From: a bacterium
Lineage (GTDB): Bacteria; Elusimicrobiota; Elusimicrobia; Elusimicrobiales; UBA9959
Direction: 5' to 3'
Length of the DNA stretch: 64,000 nucleotides
NCBI GenBank assembly: GCA_021789695.1
Contig: JAJYJH010000001.1
Coordinates: 248,001-312,000 of the forward strand
Both the position numbers and the translations under genes were made by a program. The notes under the pieces were generated by a model. The model was not told the origin of the DNA. It did no database searches and saw only the letters and a program-made list of their open reading frames with translations. Shown here piece by piece: positions 35,439 to 44,109 of this stretch. Each line of letters opens with the position of its first letter. Within the stretch, counting starts at the first letter, position 1.

Positions 35439-36488
35439 TCAAGCGTAAAGTTTCTCGTAGGCCGCGCGTATTTCCGGGCTCTCGCGCAGGATATTGAGCG
35501 TCACCTCGGCGTGGCCCTTTGTGTAGCCGTTGCCGATAATCATGTCTATGTCCTTGCCGACGCCCTCGGCGCCCAGCGCGGCCTTGGTGAACGAGGTGGC
35601 CATGCTGAAGAAATAGACCGTCCCCTCGTCCCTGCACATCAATATCGAGGCCATCTCCGTGTTCTGCACGTTGACGCAGTTGATGACCACGTCGGCAAGC
35701 TTCCCGCCGGTCAGCGCGGCAATCTTCTCATAGCACTCCACGGCGTTCGTGGCGTCGGCCCGAACGGATTCGTGGCAGAAGCCGTACTCCTCTATCCTGC
35801 CGACGGCTTCGGGCGCGTATTCTATGCCTATGACCTTTCCGGTAACGCCGGCGCGGCGCCTCGCCTCGTAGGCGCAAAGCACTCCGGACTTGCCGGCCGC
35901 GCCTATGATGACCACGGTCTGGCCTGGCTTCACCAGTCTGGCTACCTGAGCCGGGGCACCCGCCACGTCCAGGACCGCGAGGGCGAGCGTCTCCGGCAAG
36001 TCCTTCGGGAGCTTCGCGTAGATGCCGCTTTCGAACAGGACGGCCTTCGCCTTCACGTTCACCTGCTCGGTACCCTTCTTGATGCCCAGGATTCTCTCGA
36101 TCTTGAGCGGGGTCAGCGACAGCGAAACCAGGCTCGCGATCTTGTCCCCCTCCTTCAGCTCGCTCTTCCCGTCCAGCGCCGGGCCTATCTTCGCCACCCG
36201 GCCTATGAACATGCCGCCGGAGCCGGTGACGGGGTTCTGCATCTTGCCGCGCTCGGAAACTATACGCAGGATCTCGGCTTTAATCTTCTCCTCGTCCCCT
36301 CCGGCCGCCTGCTTGATCTGGGTGAAAGAGGCCGAGTCGATGTTGAGTGTCTCCACATCTACTAGAATCTCGTTGTCGTAGATGGAGTCCACGTCGTTGG
36401 AGATCCTGACAGCGGGCTGCGGGAGCACGCCCTTGGGCTCGATGACCCGGTGCGCGCCGAAGGGATTTCCGTTCTTGAGTATATTCAT
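35439..36488 (-). CDS. kdd: L-erythro-3,5-diaminohexanoate dehydrogenase
   Basis: 349 residues. The Rossmann motif VVIIGAAGKSGVLCAYEARR binds NAD(P)+. It oxidises 3,5-diaminohexanoate to 3-keto-5-aminohexanoate with release of ammonia. N-terminal GAHRVIEPKGVLPQPA and GSGGMFIGRVAKIGP are characteristic of the Kdd family. RBS AAGGAG. It sits between kce and kamA, as in several other lysine fermentation operons. Confidence 0.93.
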   Translation of the reverse strand: MNILKNGNPFGAHRVIEPKGVLPQPAVRISNDVDSIYDNEILVDVETLNIDSASFTQIKQAAGGDEEKIKAEILRIVSERGKMQNPVTGSGGMFIGRVAKIGPALDGKSELKEGDKIASLVSLSLTPLKIERILGIKKGTEQVNVKAKAVLFESGIYAKLPKDLPETLALAVLDVAGAPAQVARLVKPGQTVVIIGAAGKSGVLCAYEARRRAGVTGKVIGIEYAPEAVGRIEEYGFCHESVRADATNAVECYEKIAALTGGKLADVVINCVNVQNTEMASILMCRDEGTVYFFSMATSFTKAALGAEGVGKDIDMIIGNGYTKGHAEVTLNILRESPEIRAAYEKLYA

Positions 36489-36506
36489 CGTGTCTCCTTT
36501 TGGGTT

Positions 36507-37325
36507 CTAGGCGCCGCGCAGTCCGAAGAACCTGCGCACGTCTCCGGGTTCGGCTATCTCAAACTGGGCCTCCCGGGACAGCCTGACGGCCCGCTCGACG
36601 AATTCGGCGTTGGAGGCGGCCAGCCGCCCCTTCGCGTAATAGATGTTATCCTCGAAGCCGACGCGTATCCAGCCGCCGGACGCTATCGCTAGGCAGACTC
36701 CGGGGATGTGGGCGCGGCCTATGCCCATGACGGTGAAGCGGCTCTCCGCCGGCATCTGGTCCATCATGTAGGAGAGCGTCTTCGGCGTCAGCGACAGCGC
36801 CGCCGGCACCTGCATCACAAAGCCGTAGTGGAACGGCGGTTTCAACAGCCCCTCCTTGATCAGGATATGCGAGGACTGCACGTGGGAGACGTCGAAGCAC
36901 TCAAGCGTGGGATGGACCTTGTGCCTGTTCATCTCCGAGGCGAACTGCCGCATGACCGGCAGCGTGTTGACGATGTATTCCTCGCCAAAGTTGACGGTGC
37001 CGCAGTCGAGCGAGGCCATGTCAGGCTCCAGCGCCACCGGAGCGATGCGCTCCCCTGGGCTCATGCCGACGGCGCCGCCGGTGGTTATTTCCACCACCAC
37101 GTCGGTCCTCTTCCTGATGAGCTCTATGGCCTTCTTGAAGACCTTCACGTCTGCCGTCGGAAAACCATCGTCGTTGCGGGCGTGCAGGTGCACTATCGCC
37201 GCACCGGCCCGGCGACATTGCTCCGCGTCGGCGGCCAGCTCCTCCGGGGTCACCGGCAGCGCGGGACATTGCTTCTTCGTGGTTTCCGCTCCGGTCAGCG
37301 CGCAAGTTATGACCATCTTGTTCAT
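36507..37325 (-). CDS. kce: 3-keto-5-aminohexanoate cleavage enzyme
   Basis: 272 residues. Zinc ligands HLH (H46, H48) and E225 in VGFEDN correspond to the metal triad of the family. It reacts 3-keto-5-aminohexanoate with acetyl-CoA to give acetoacetate and 3-aminobutyryl-CoA. The ATG at 37325 has AAAGGAG upstream; the frame extending to 37391 is in the atoA gene. The product 3-aminobutyryl-CoA would need Kal, for which no gene lies in the operon. Confidence 0.94.
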   Translation of the reverse strand: MNKMVITCALTGAETTKKQCPALPVTPEELAADAEQCRRAGAAIVHLHARNDDGFPTADVKVFKKAIELIRKRTDVVVEITTGGAVGMSPGERIAPVALEPDMASLDCGTVNFGEEYIVNTLPVMRQFASEMNRHKVHPTLECFDVSHVQSSHILIKEGLLKPPFHYGFVMQVPAALSLTPKTLSYMMDQMPAESRFTVMGIGRAHIPGVCLAIASGGWIRVGFEDNIYYAKGRLAASNAEFVERAVRLSREAQFEIAEPGDVRRFFGLRGA

Positions 37326-37335
37326 CGCGGCTCCT

Positions 37336-37995
37336 TTAGAAGGTACCGAGCTTGCCGGCCACGTGCAGCGGGGCCTCGGTGGCTTTGACAACTTCCTCTA
37401 CGGTGACCCCCTCGGCTATCTCCTCGAGCACGAGGCCCTTCTTGGTGACGCGGATGAAGGCCATGTCGGTGACTATCAGGTCCACCTCCCCCACCGCGGT
37501 CAGCGGCAGCGTGCATTTTTTCAGGATTTTCGGCGCGCCGTTCTTGTTGACGTGCTCCATCGCGATGATGACGTTCTTGGCGCCCGCCACCAGGTCCATC
37601 GCGCCGCCCATGCCGGGCACCATCTTGCCGGGGATCATGTAGTTGGCCAGGTTGCCCTCCATGTCCACCTCCAGCGCGCCGAGCACGGTGTAGTCCACGT
37701 GCCCCCCGCGGATGATCGCGAAGGACATCGACGAGTCGAAGTAGGCGCCGCCGGGCACTATCGTCACAGGCTGGCCGCCGGCGTTGACCACGCGCGGGTC
37801 CTCCTTGCCTCTCTGCGCGGCAGGTCCGAGGCCCGTGAAACCGTTCTCTGAGTGCAGCAGTATCGTGCGTCCTTCGGGAATGTGGTTGGCCACCATCGTC
37901 GGCATACCTATGCCAAGGTTGACCAGAGCGCCGTCGGGGAATTCCTGCGCTATGCGCTTCACCAGCCTTACTCTTTTTAACTCTTTGAGGTCCAT
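37336..37995 (-). CDS. atoA: 3-oxoacid/butyrate-acetoacetate CoA-transferase, subunit B
   Basis: 219 residues. The catalytic glutamate is E50 in LLHSENGFTGLGP. The GAALE-type and PGMGGAMDLVAGAK segments are typical of AtoA/ScoB. With AtoD it moves CoA from an acyl-CoA to acetoacetate, feeding acetoacetyl-CoA to thiolysis and releasing a free fatty acid. Second gene of the operon. Confidence 0.95.
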   Translation of the reverse strand: MDLKELKRVRLVKRIAQEFPDGALVNLGIGMPTMVANHIPEGRTILLHSENGFTGLGPAAQRGKEDPRVVNAGGQPVTIVPGGAYFDSSMSFAIIRGGHVDYTVLGALEVDMEGNLANYMIPGKMVPGMGGAMDLVAGAKNVIIAMEHVNKNGAPKILKKCTLPLTAVGEVDLIVTDMAFIRVTKKGLVLEEIAEGVTVEEVVKATEAPLHVAGKLGTF

Positions 37996-38011
37996 GCGGT
38001 CTCTCCTTGGC

Positions 38012-38692
38012 TCAGGCCTTCTGCTGCAGGTTGGCGGCCGGCAACTCCGATTTCACTATCGTCGAGACGAAGATGCCGGGTATTGTCACCCTGTCGGGGT
38101 CCAGTTCTCCGGGCTCCACTATCTTCTCCGCTTCCAGTATCACGTGGTCGGCGGCCATTGCCATCACCACCGCCATGTTCTTGGTGGCGGCCGGCAGCCA
38201 AGCGTTGCCGTACCTGTCGGCCATCTCGGCCTTGATAAAGGCGTAGTCGGCGCCCAGCGGCTTCTCCAGCAGGTACTCCCTGCCGTCTATCTCTAACTTC
38301 TGCTTCCCCTCCTCCACGGCCGTGCCACGGCCGGTCGGGGTAAGCACGCCGCCTAGGCCCGCGCCCTTGGAACGGATGCGCTCCGCGAAAGTGCCCTGCG
38401 GCACCAGCGTGACTTTAAGCTCTCCGGAGTTCATCTTCTGGCCCGAGACCGGGTTGGTGCCGATGTGCGAGGCGATTAGCGTGGCGGCGCGGTTCTGACA
38501 GATGAGGCGTCCAACGCCCACCTCGGGATAGGCGGTGTCGCTGGTGATGAGGTTTAGGTCCCTGGTCCCCTTCCGGACGAGCGCGTCTATCAGCGTGAAG
38601 GCGTTGCCACAGCCCATGAAGCCGGCCACCATCAGCGAGCAGCCGTCCCGGATGTCCTTAACGGCTTCGTCCGCGGTTACGATTGGTTTCAT
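38012..38692 (-). CDS. atoD: 3-oxoacid/butyrate-acetoacetate CoA-transferase, subunit A
   Basis: 226 residues with the glycine-rich MVAGFMGCGNAFTLIDALVRKGT segment that forms the CoA site, and GLGGVLTPTGRGT in the centre, as in AtoD/ScoA. First gene of the nine-gene lysine operon. RBS AAGGAG before the ATG and TATAAT at 38742-38747 (minus strand), leaving a leader of roughly 40-45 bases. Confidence 0.95.
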   Translation of the reverse strand: MKPIVTADEAVKDIRDGCSLMVAGFMGCGNAFTLIDALVRKGTRDLNLITSDTAYPEVGVGRLICQNRAATLIASHIGTNPVSGQKMNSGELKVTLVPQGTFAERIRSKGAGLGGVLTPTGRGTAVEEGKQKLEIDGREYLLEKPLGADYAFIKAEMADRYGNAWLPAATKNMAVVMAMAADHVILEAEKIVEPGELDPDRVTIPGIFVSTIVKSELPAANLQQKA

Positions 38693-38741
38693 TGTAAGCT
38701 CCTTACCTGGTTGCCGAAAAAGCGCCGTGGAATTTTCGAAT

Positions 38742-38747
38742 ATTATA
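38742..38747 (-). promoter_or_regulatory. -10 element of the lysine fermentation operon (TATAAT)
   Basis: TATAAT on the minus strand, 49 bases before atoD. It is only 10 bases from the opposite-strand TATAAT of the Mrp gene, so the two promoters are back to back and polymerases would compete. Confidence 0.6.
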
Positions 38748-38757
38748 ACAAAAAAAA

Positions 38758-38763
38758 TATAAT
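38758..38763 (+). promoter_or_regulatory. -10 element of the Mrp gene (TATAAT)
   Basis: TATAAT after a run of A, 39 bases before the ATG at 38803. No strong -35 match. Confidence 0.55.
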
Positions 38764-38802
38764 AGTCGAGGAGCCGGGACGCCGGCTATTCCAGGAGGCA
38801 TC

Positions 38803-39618
38803 ATGCATCAAGTTCATGTGGATCACAGGGCATCCATCATCAAGGACAACATGGGGCGTATCAAGCGCAAGATCCTGGTGATGAGCAACAAGGGCGGGGT
38901 CGGCAAGAGCACGATAGCGGTTAATTTCGCGGCGCTGCTGGCGGCGCGCGGCCAGAGGACCGGGCTGCTGGACATAGACATCCACGGCCCCTCCGTCGCC
39001 CGCATGACCGGGCAGGAAGGGAGGGCGCACACCTCAGACGGCAAGCTGATAGAGCCGCTGGAGGCCGCCCCCAATCTGAAGATGATCTCGATGGGTAGCA
39101 TAATGCAGGAGGCCGACTCCCCGGTCATCTGGCGCGGCGCGCTGAAGATGGGCGTGCTGAAGCAGTTCCTGGCCGACGTCAACTGGGGCGAGCTGGATGC
39201 GCTGGTGATAGACGCTCCCCCGGGCACCGGCGACGAGCCCCTGACCATATGCCAACTGATACCGGAGATGACCGGCGCCGTCGTAGTGACCACCGGCCAG
39301 GGCGTCGCGCTGCTGGACAGCCGCAAGGCCGTCAACTTTCTCAAACAGGTAGGTATCCCGGTGCTGGGCGTGCTGGAGAACATGACCTCCTTCGCGTGCC
39401 CTCACTGCGCAAAGGAGGTCAACCTCTTCAAGACCGGCGGCGGCGCGCGCGCGGCGGCCGAGATGGGCGTGCCGTTCCTCGGCAGCGTGCCGTTCGATCC
39501 CGCGATGGTGGACGCCGGCGATGATGGCAGGTTCTATTCGCTGGAGAGGCCGGAGGCTGCCCCGGCGGCGGCTATAAAGGCGGCGCTGGACAAGGCTCTC
39601 TCCTCCGCAGCCGGCTAG
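38803..39618 (+). CDS. Mrp/NBP35-family Fe-S carrier ATPase
   Basis: 271 residues. Deviant Walker A NKGGVGKST with MinD-type second lysine, Walker B LVIDAPPGTGDE and a CxxC (FACPHC) that would bridge a [4Fe-4S] cluster at a dimer interface. It is thought to deliver Fe-S clusters to apoproteins; this genome region has many (KamA, ferredoxins, Vor). The ATG has GGAGG seven bases upstream. Divergent from the lysine operon. Confidence 0.93.
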   Translation: MHQVHVDHRASIIKDNMGRIKRKILVMSNKGGVGKSTIAVNFAALLAARGQRTGLLDIDIHGPSVARMTGQEGRAHTSDGKLIEPLEAAPNLKMISMGSIMQEADSPVIWRGALKMGVLKQFLADVNWGELDALVIDAPPGTGDEPLTICQLIPEMTGAVVVTTGQGVALLDSRKAVNFLKQVGIPVLGVLENMTSFACPHCAKEVNLFKTGGGARAAAEMGVPFLGSVPFDPAMVDAGDDGRFYSLERPEAAPAAAIKAALDKALSSAAG

Positions 39619-39644
39619 CACCGGCCGCGCCCCCGGTTGTGGCG

Positions 39645-41294
39645 CTAGACCGCGGTCCCGGCCGAGAGGCGGCCTATCATGCTCTCCGCGTCCGCGAAAA
39701 TACGGTCCAGGTGCTCCGGACCACGGAAGCTTTCGGCGTAGATCTTATAGACGTTCTCGGTGCCGGACGGGCGCGCGGCGAACCAGCCTCCCGCGGCCGT
39801 CACCTTTACGCCGCCCAGCGGCTCGCCGTTGGAGGGCGCCTTGTCGAGCACGCGCTCTATCCGCTCTCCGGCCAGTTCGCCGAAAGGAAACTTCTCCGGC
39901 GTAAGCCCTTTCAATAACTTCTTGATCTCGGGCGTGGCCGGCGCGTCCTGCCTGCGGTAGAAAGGCTCGCCGTACTTCGCCGTAAGTTCCTTGTACAGGC
40001 CGGCCGGGTTCTTCCCGGTCTTAGCGGTAATCTCGGCCGACAGCAGTGCCATAATCAGGCCGTCCTTGTCGGTGCTCCAGGGCCCGCCGTCGAAACGCAG
40101 GAACGAGGCCCCCGCGCTCTCCTCCCCGCCGAAGCCGATGCTCCCATCCAGAAGCCCGTAGACGAACCACTTGAAGCCCACCGGCACCTCTCGCAGCCCG
40201 CGGCCCAGGCCGGCCGCCACACGGTCTATCATGGAGCTGGAGACCGCGGTTTTGCCTACGGCCGCGTCCACGCGCCAGCCCGGCCGGTTCTGGAAGAGGT
40301 AGTGGATGGCCGCCGACAGGTAGTGGTTCGGTGGCAGCAGCCCCTCCGGCGTCACTATGCCGTGGCGGTCATAGTCCGTGTCGCAGCCGAAGGCCACGTC
40401 GTACTTGTCCTTTAGCTTTATCAGCCGCCGCATCGCGTATGGAGAGGACGGGTCCATGCGGATCTTGCCGTCCCAGTCCGCCGTCATGAACGAGAACGAC
40501 TTATCCACCTCGCCGCTGACTATGGAGAGGTCCAGCCCATAGGTCTCGGCTATCGGGCCCCAGTACCCCACGCCGGAGCCGCCCAGCGGGTCCACGCCCA
40601 GCTTAACGCCGGCGGCCTTCACGGCGGCAAGGTCTATCACCCCGCCCAGTCCCTTTACGTATTCGCCCGTGTAGTCGTAGCGCTTCGTCGTGGAGGCCTT
40701 CTTCGCCGCGCTCAGCGGCGTCCGCTTCACCCCGGCCAGCCCCTTCTCCAGCAGCGCATTGGCCAGCGCCTGTATGCGCCCCGTGATCTCCGGACCGGCC
40801 GGGCCGCCGGTGGGCGGGTTGTACTTGAAGCCGCCGTCGGAGGGCGGGTTGTGGGAAGGGGTTATCAGTATCCCGTCGGCCAGGCCGGCCTTCCTGCCGG
40901 CGTTGTGCGCCAGTATCGCGCGCGAGACCGCCGGCGTGGGCGTGTAGCCTTCGCCCGCGTCTATCATCGCCGTCACGCTGTTGGCCGCCAGCACCTCCAG
41001 CGCAGTGTCGAAGGCCGGCGCGGAGAGCGCGTGTGTGTCCATGCCCATGAAGAGCGGGCCGTCCACGCCGGCCTCCCGGCGATAGTCGCAGATGGCCTGT
41101 GTTATCGCCAATATGTGGCGCTCGTTGAAGGAGCGGGTGAACGAGCTGCCCCTGTGGCCGGACGTGCCGAACGAAACGCGCTGCGCCGGGTCCTCGGGGT
41201 CTGGCGTCTCCCCGGCGTAGGCCTTCAGCAGGGCGGGTATATCGGTCAGCAACTCTCTCGGCAGGTTCTTTCCGGCGTATTCGCTTATCGGCAT
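39645..41294 (-). CDS. pgm: Phosphoglucomutase (alpha-D-glucose phosphate-specific)
   Basis: 549 residues, typical length. The start region [11 protein letters not shown], active-site serine loop [20 protein letters not shown], metal loop CDTDYDRHG and sugar loop GFGGEESAG, plus the phosphate loop [12 protein letters not shown], are all complete. Interconverts glucose 1-phosphate and glucose 6-phosphate. The ATG at 41294 has GGAGAG upstream; the longer frame contains no conserved sequence. Convergent with Mrp. Confidence 0.96.
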   Translation of the reverse strand: MPISEYAGKNLPRELLTDIPALLKAYAGETPDPEDPAQRVSFGTSGHRGSSFTRSFNERHILAITQAICDYRREAGVDGPLFMGMDTHALSAPAFDTALEVLAANSVTAMIDAGEGYTPTPAVSRAILAHNAGRKAGLADGILITPSHNPPSDGGFKYNPPTGGPAGPEITGRIQALANALLEKGLAGVKRTPLSAAKKASTTKRYDYTGEYVKGLGGVIDLAAVKAAGVKLGVDPLGGSGVGYWGPIAETYGLDLSIVSGEVDKSFSFMTADWDGKIRMDPSSPYAMRRLIKLKDKYDVAFGCDTDYDRHGIVTPEGLLPPNHYLSAAIHYLFQNRPGWRVDAAVGKTAVSSSMIDRVAAGLGRGLREVPVGFKWFVYGLLDGSIGFGGEESAGASFLRFDGGPWSTDKDGLIMALLSAEITAKTGKNPAGLYKELTAKYGEPFYRRQDAPATPEIKKLLKGLTPEKFPFGELAGERIERVLDKAPSNGEPLGGVKVTAAGGWFAARPSGTENVYKIYAESFRGPEHLDRIFADAESMIGRLSAGTAV

Positions 41295-41370
41295 GGGTCT
41301 CTCCTCGTCGTCATCGCGGGCGGACCGGCCCGTTGAAATCGTATTACTCCCAACGCCCTGGTTCAAGGCG

Positions 41371-41886
41371 TCATAGCCTGCGCGCGTCGTAGGCCCAGTG
41401 CAGCAGTGCCTGTTTCTGGCGCGGCCGGCAGGCCGTATCACCAGGCGCGCAGTGGCGGCGCACCTGGGCCAGGTGGCGGCGTATGGCCAGCCACCGGCTT
41501 ATCTGGGTCTCGTCCACTTCGGACAGGCGCCGGCCCTGGAAATAGCGGCAGTACCACTGGAACCAGCCGCGCGGGTCGGCCGGGTGTATCCACCCCTTCC
41601 TGCGCCACACCGCCAGCGGCTGGCTGGCGGTGACCTTGAAATAGTTAAGTGAAGCCTCGTGCTTTCCTGTCGTCGAGAGCCTGGCGCCGCGGAACCACGA
41701 GGCCGGGAACTCCGCGCGGCAGTCGGTCATGTACTTGCCGCCGAAGACGCCCAGCCTCAGCATCTGCGCCGGGGTCAGTTCCGGCCTGAAGCGCGGGTCG
41801 AAGTCCCTGCCGACGGGCGCCGTCAGAAAGTAGCGGTAGTTTTTCTGCATCAGGTCGTTGACCACCACGATCCGCGGCTTCCTCAT
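41371..41886 (-). CDS. Conserved hypothetical protein, 171 aa
   Basis: I do not recognise a named family. The protein is rich in aromatic and basic residues with a distinctive central block [21 protein letters not shown] and a C-terminal region with [21 protein letters not shown] and two cysteines in [14 protein letters not shown]. No signal sequence or membrane helices. The aromatic richness and order of motifs suggest a defined fold. It overlaps the upstream gene (41883) by four bases, so both may work together. Confidence 0.7.
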   Translation of the reverse strand: MRKPRIVVVNDLMQKNYRYFLTAPVGRDFDPRFRPELTPAQMLRLGVFGGKYMTDCRAEFPASWFRGARLSTTGKHEASLNYFKVTASQPLAVWRRKGWIHPADPRGWFQWYCRYFQGRRLSEVDETQISRWLAIRRHLAQVRRHCAPGDTACRPRQKQALLHWAYDARRL

Positions 41887-42302
41887 CCGCGCGGCTCCGG
41901 TTTGAAGGTGATGGAAAGGGCAGCCTTCTCCCTGTCCCAGGAGGTGCTGGCGGCGTACGGGCGAGAGCCCGTGTTGATGTAGGTCTCGAAGGCCTTCGCC
42001 GTCTCGAACGGGCTCATTCCGGCCCTTAGCGCCAGCGGAATGTTCCAGCCGCTAACGTGGTCTATTGTGCCGTCCGGCCGCATGTAGCGGAAGATGGAAA
42101 GCCATAGATCTATTGTGCCGTTTATGCCGTCCCCCTTGCCGGTGGCAGTCCCGGAGAACTCTACCACCCCGGGCGTCCCGCCTACGGTGACCTTGTCCAC
42201 GGTCACTTCCGCCCGCTGAGTCTTGTCGTAGGAGGCCGCGGTCAGGCCGGCTCCCTTCTTCAACTCCGTCCCTGGATCGTATTCCCCCGGTTTCTTTTCC
42301 AT
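41883..42302 (-). CDS. Hypothetical protein, 139 aa
   Basis: 139 residues, no recognised family. Contains a VTVDKVTVGGTPGVVEFSGTA beta-rich segment and a C-terminal helix AGMSPFETAKAFETYINT. No signal peptide or membrane segment. GGGGG ribosome site before the ATG and TAGACT (39 bases upstream, minus strand) suggest it leads a two-gene operon with the 171-residue protein. Confidence 0.65.
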   Translation of the reverse strand: MEKKPGEYDPGTELKKGAGLTAASYDKTQRAEVTVDKVTVGGTPGVVEFSGTATGKGDGINGTIDLWLSIFRYMRPDGTIDHVSGWNIPLALRAGMSPFETAKAFETYINTGSRPYAASTSWDREKAALSITFKPEPRG

Positions 42303-42424
42303 GCTGCCCCCTTTCTGCGCGCAGTATGGGGAAAGTCTACAATTTCCGCGCCGGAATGTGAACCCAGGGCCGGGGAGTCCGCCGCGCGTCCCCTTCCCGG
42401 CGCGCGGCGGACCTTGAACGGTCC

Positions 42425-42925
42425 TCAGAGCGTCCCTTCCTCCGGGCCGCCAGACGCCTCCGTCCTTGCGGCGTTCCTGGGCCTTCCCGGCTTTCTCTTG
42501 CCGGCGGTTCCGGCCGGCTCCTGCCCTTCCGCCGTCCCTTCCTGAACTTCAGCGCCTGGCGCCGCGCCCGCGGCCTTCCTGCCGCCTAAGAACTCCACGG
42601 ACTCCACGTAGATCAGCGTGCGGGAGTGCTTCCTCCCGTCGTCCTTGCCGTCCCACTGCTCCAGCGCCAGGCGGCCTTCCACGTAGAGCTCCTGGCCGCG
42701 GTGCAGGTGGGTTCCGGCCAGGTCGGCCAGTTTGCGGCCGTGCTCGTGGTTGAAGGCCTTAAGTTCCATCCAGACCGGCACATTCTCCCACTGCCCGGTT
42801 TCCTGTCTCCTGCGGCGGTTGTTCACCGCCAGTCCCAGCAGGGCCACTTTCCCGCCGGAGAACTCCTTTATCTCCGGCTCGCGCGTCAGCCTTCCTATCA
42901 GCATCACTTTGTTAAGGTTTCCCAT
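42425..42925 (-). CDS. ssb: Single-stranded DNA-binding protein with AT-hook-like tail
   Basis: 166 residues. The OB fold (1-115) begins MGNLNKVMLIGRLTREPEIK and contains GQELYVEGRLALEQWDGKD and TLIYVESVEFLGG, all canonical. The C-terminus lacks the acidic DDDIPF tip that binds partner proteins. Instead residues 143-151 read KRKPGRPRN, an AT-hook-like element, after a low-complexity Ala/Gly linker. Start at ATG 42925 with AAAGGGGG upstream; TTGACG-16-TATGGA lies 40-70 bases before. Confidence 0.92.
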   Translation of the reverse strand: MGNLNKVMLIGRLTREPEIKEFSGGKVALLGLAVNNRRRRQETGQWENVPVWMELKAFNHEHGRKLADLAGTHLHRGQELYVEGRLALEQWDGKDDGRKHSRTLIYVESVEFLGGRKAAGAAPGAEVQEGTAEGQEPAGTAGKRKPGRPRNAARTEASGGPEEGTL

Positions 42926-43071
42926 ATTTCCCCCTTTCGTTCCTTCCGCTCCGTCCATAGCCTAGCACATCACCCCGTCAAGGGCCTGTCGTGTTCCGCG
43001 GCCCGTGGCACTTTTTAACGACAGCCCCTTACCCGGGTAGTCTGCTACGCTGTGAAAAGGAAGTGGGGAAA

Positions 43072-43221
43072 ATGAAAAGGCGCGTTTCCAAGTCGCAGTC
43101 CATGACGGGCTTGCAGTGTCATAAGAGGCTGTTGCTCTACAATTTCCTGGGGAAGCCGCTTGCCTACTGCGGTCTGGATACGCTGGCCATGGTCAAGACA
43201 CTGGCGGGCTATACAAACTGG
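43072..43221 (+). pseudogene. Remnant of a DUF2779 (RecB/Cas4-like nuclease) gene with internal deletion
   Basis: A 50-codon frame with a good AGGAAGTGGGG ribosome site. The first 27 residues carry SKSQSMTGLQCHKRLLLY, which matches the start of DUF2779 nucleases (SKSxxxxGLQCPKRLWL). Immediately after it comes AYCGLDTLAMVKTL, resembling the C-terminal exonuclease motif YCxxDTxAMV of the same family. The roughly 400 residues normally between are missing, so the gene appears to be reduced to its two ends. Further downstream the frame loses all similarity and runs antisense to the YgjP-type gene. Confidence 0.6.
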
Positions 43222-43297
43222 CCTGGGCGGTTAGCGTCCTGTCCGGCCCCGGCGGGGCAGAGAGGGGAGAAGGGGCGCGAACAGCGCGCAGAGACAC

Positions 43298-43786
43298 TTA
43301 GCCGTTGGCCGCTCCCGGCTCGCCGGCCATCAGCGCGGCGCCGTTCAGACGCAACCAGCGGCGGCGCTGCCGGTAGTCGGGGCAGGCCGCCTCCACGTGT
43401 GCCCAGAACCGCCTGGAATGGTTCATCTCGCGCAGGTGGCAGAGCTCATGTATAACCACATAGTCCAGCGTCTCCAGCGGAGCGTCCGCCAGGCGCCAGT
43501 TGAAGTTCAGGTTCCCCCTGAGCGAGCAGCTTCCCCAGAGCGTACGCTGCGCCTTTACCGAGACGCGCCCGTATCCAACTCCGAGCCTGGCGGCCCAGTG
43601 CGCCGCTCTCCCGCTTATGAGCTCCTTGGCCCTGGCCAGGCGCTCCGGAGAAGGCTGCCGGCCACTAGCACGCACAGGCCTTGCGGCCGGCGGCCGGCGC
43701 GCCAGCCGCGGGAAGACGCCCGGCAGCTCGCGCGCCAGACCGCGCAGAAAAGGCTCAACGTCGCGACAGACGGACTTTACGCTCAT
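43298..43786 (-). CDS. YgjP-like (DUF45) zinc metallopeptidase
   Basis: 162 residues. HELCHL followed by NHS and the preceding TLWGSCSLRGNLNFNWRL match the YgjP/DUF45 family, putative M48-like gluzincins. The zinc motif HExxH is intact. Family members are about 230 residues; the N-terminal beta region is shortened here. No strong ribosome site. The N-terminal region is rich in Pro/Arg. Cytoplasmic. Substrate unknown. Confidence 0.85.
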   Translation of the reverse strand: MSVKSVCRDVEPFLRGLARELPGVFPRLARRPPAARPVRASGRQPSPERLARAKELISGRAAHWAARLGVGYGRVSVKAQRTLWGSCSLRGNLNFNWRLADAPLETLDYVVIHELCHLREMNHSRRFWAHVEAACPDYRQRRRWLRLNGAALMAGEPGAANG

Positions 43787-43809
43787 GCCAGGTCAACCCC
43801 TTCCGGGTC

Positions 43810-44097
43810 TTACTTGTTGGCGGGCGCGCCTTCCTCGTAGGGCATTATAAACTCCGTGAAGGCCGGCACCAGCCTGGTCTTGGGGCTGTGGTTTTCCCCC
43901 TGGCCGTTCAGCCCGAAGTGTATCTTGAGCCCGTGCTCCAGGTACTCGTTGGTCTCGTCGGCCGGCATCTCGCGGCCCATCACCGAAAGATACTCGCGCA
44001 TCAACTCCCGGTCCCGTTCTATGTAGCAGAAAAACTCGTCCGCGATATCGCGCGTGAACCGCTCCAGCGCCTTGCTCCTGAACTCTTCCAGCGTCAT
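43810..44097 (-). CDS. Small hypothetical protein, 95 aa
   Basis: 95 residues, acidic N-terminal helices (FRSKALERFTRDIADEFFCYIERDREL) then a mixed C-terminus (HFGLNGQGENHSPK). No recognised family. Lies between the O-methyltransferase and the YgjP gene, on the same strand, with 12-24 base spacing, so probably cotranscribed with both. Confidence 0.6.
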   Translation of the reverse strand: MTLEEFRSKALERFTRDIADEFFCYIERDRELMREYLSVMGREMPADETNEYLEHGLKIHFGLNGQGENHSPKTRLVPAFTEFIMPYEEGAPANK

Positions 44098-44109
44098 CGT
44101 TCCTCCCTT

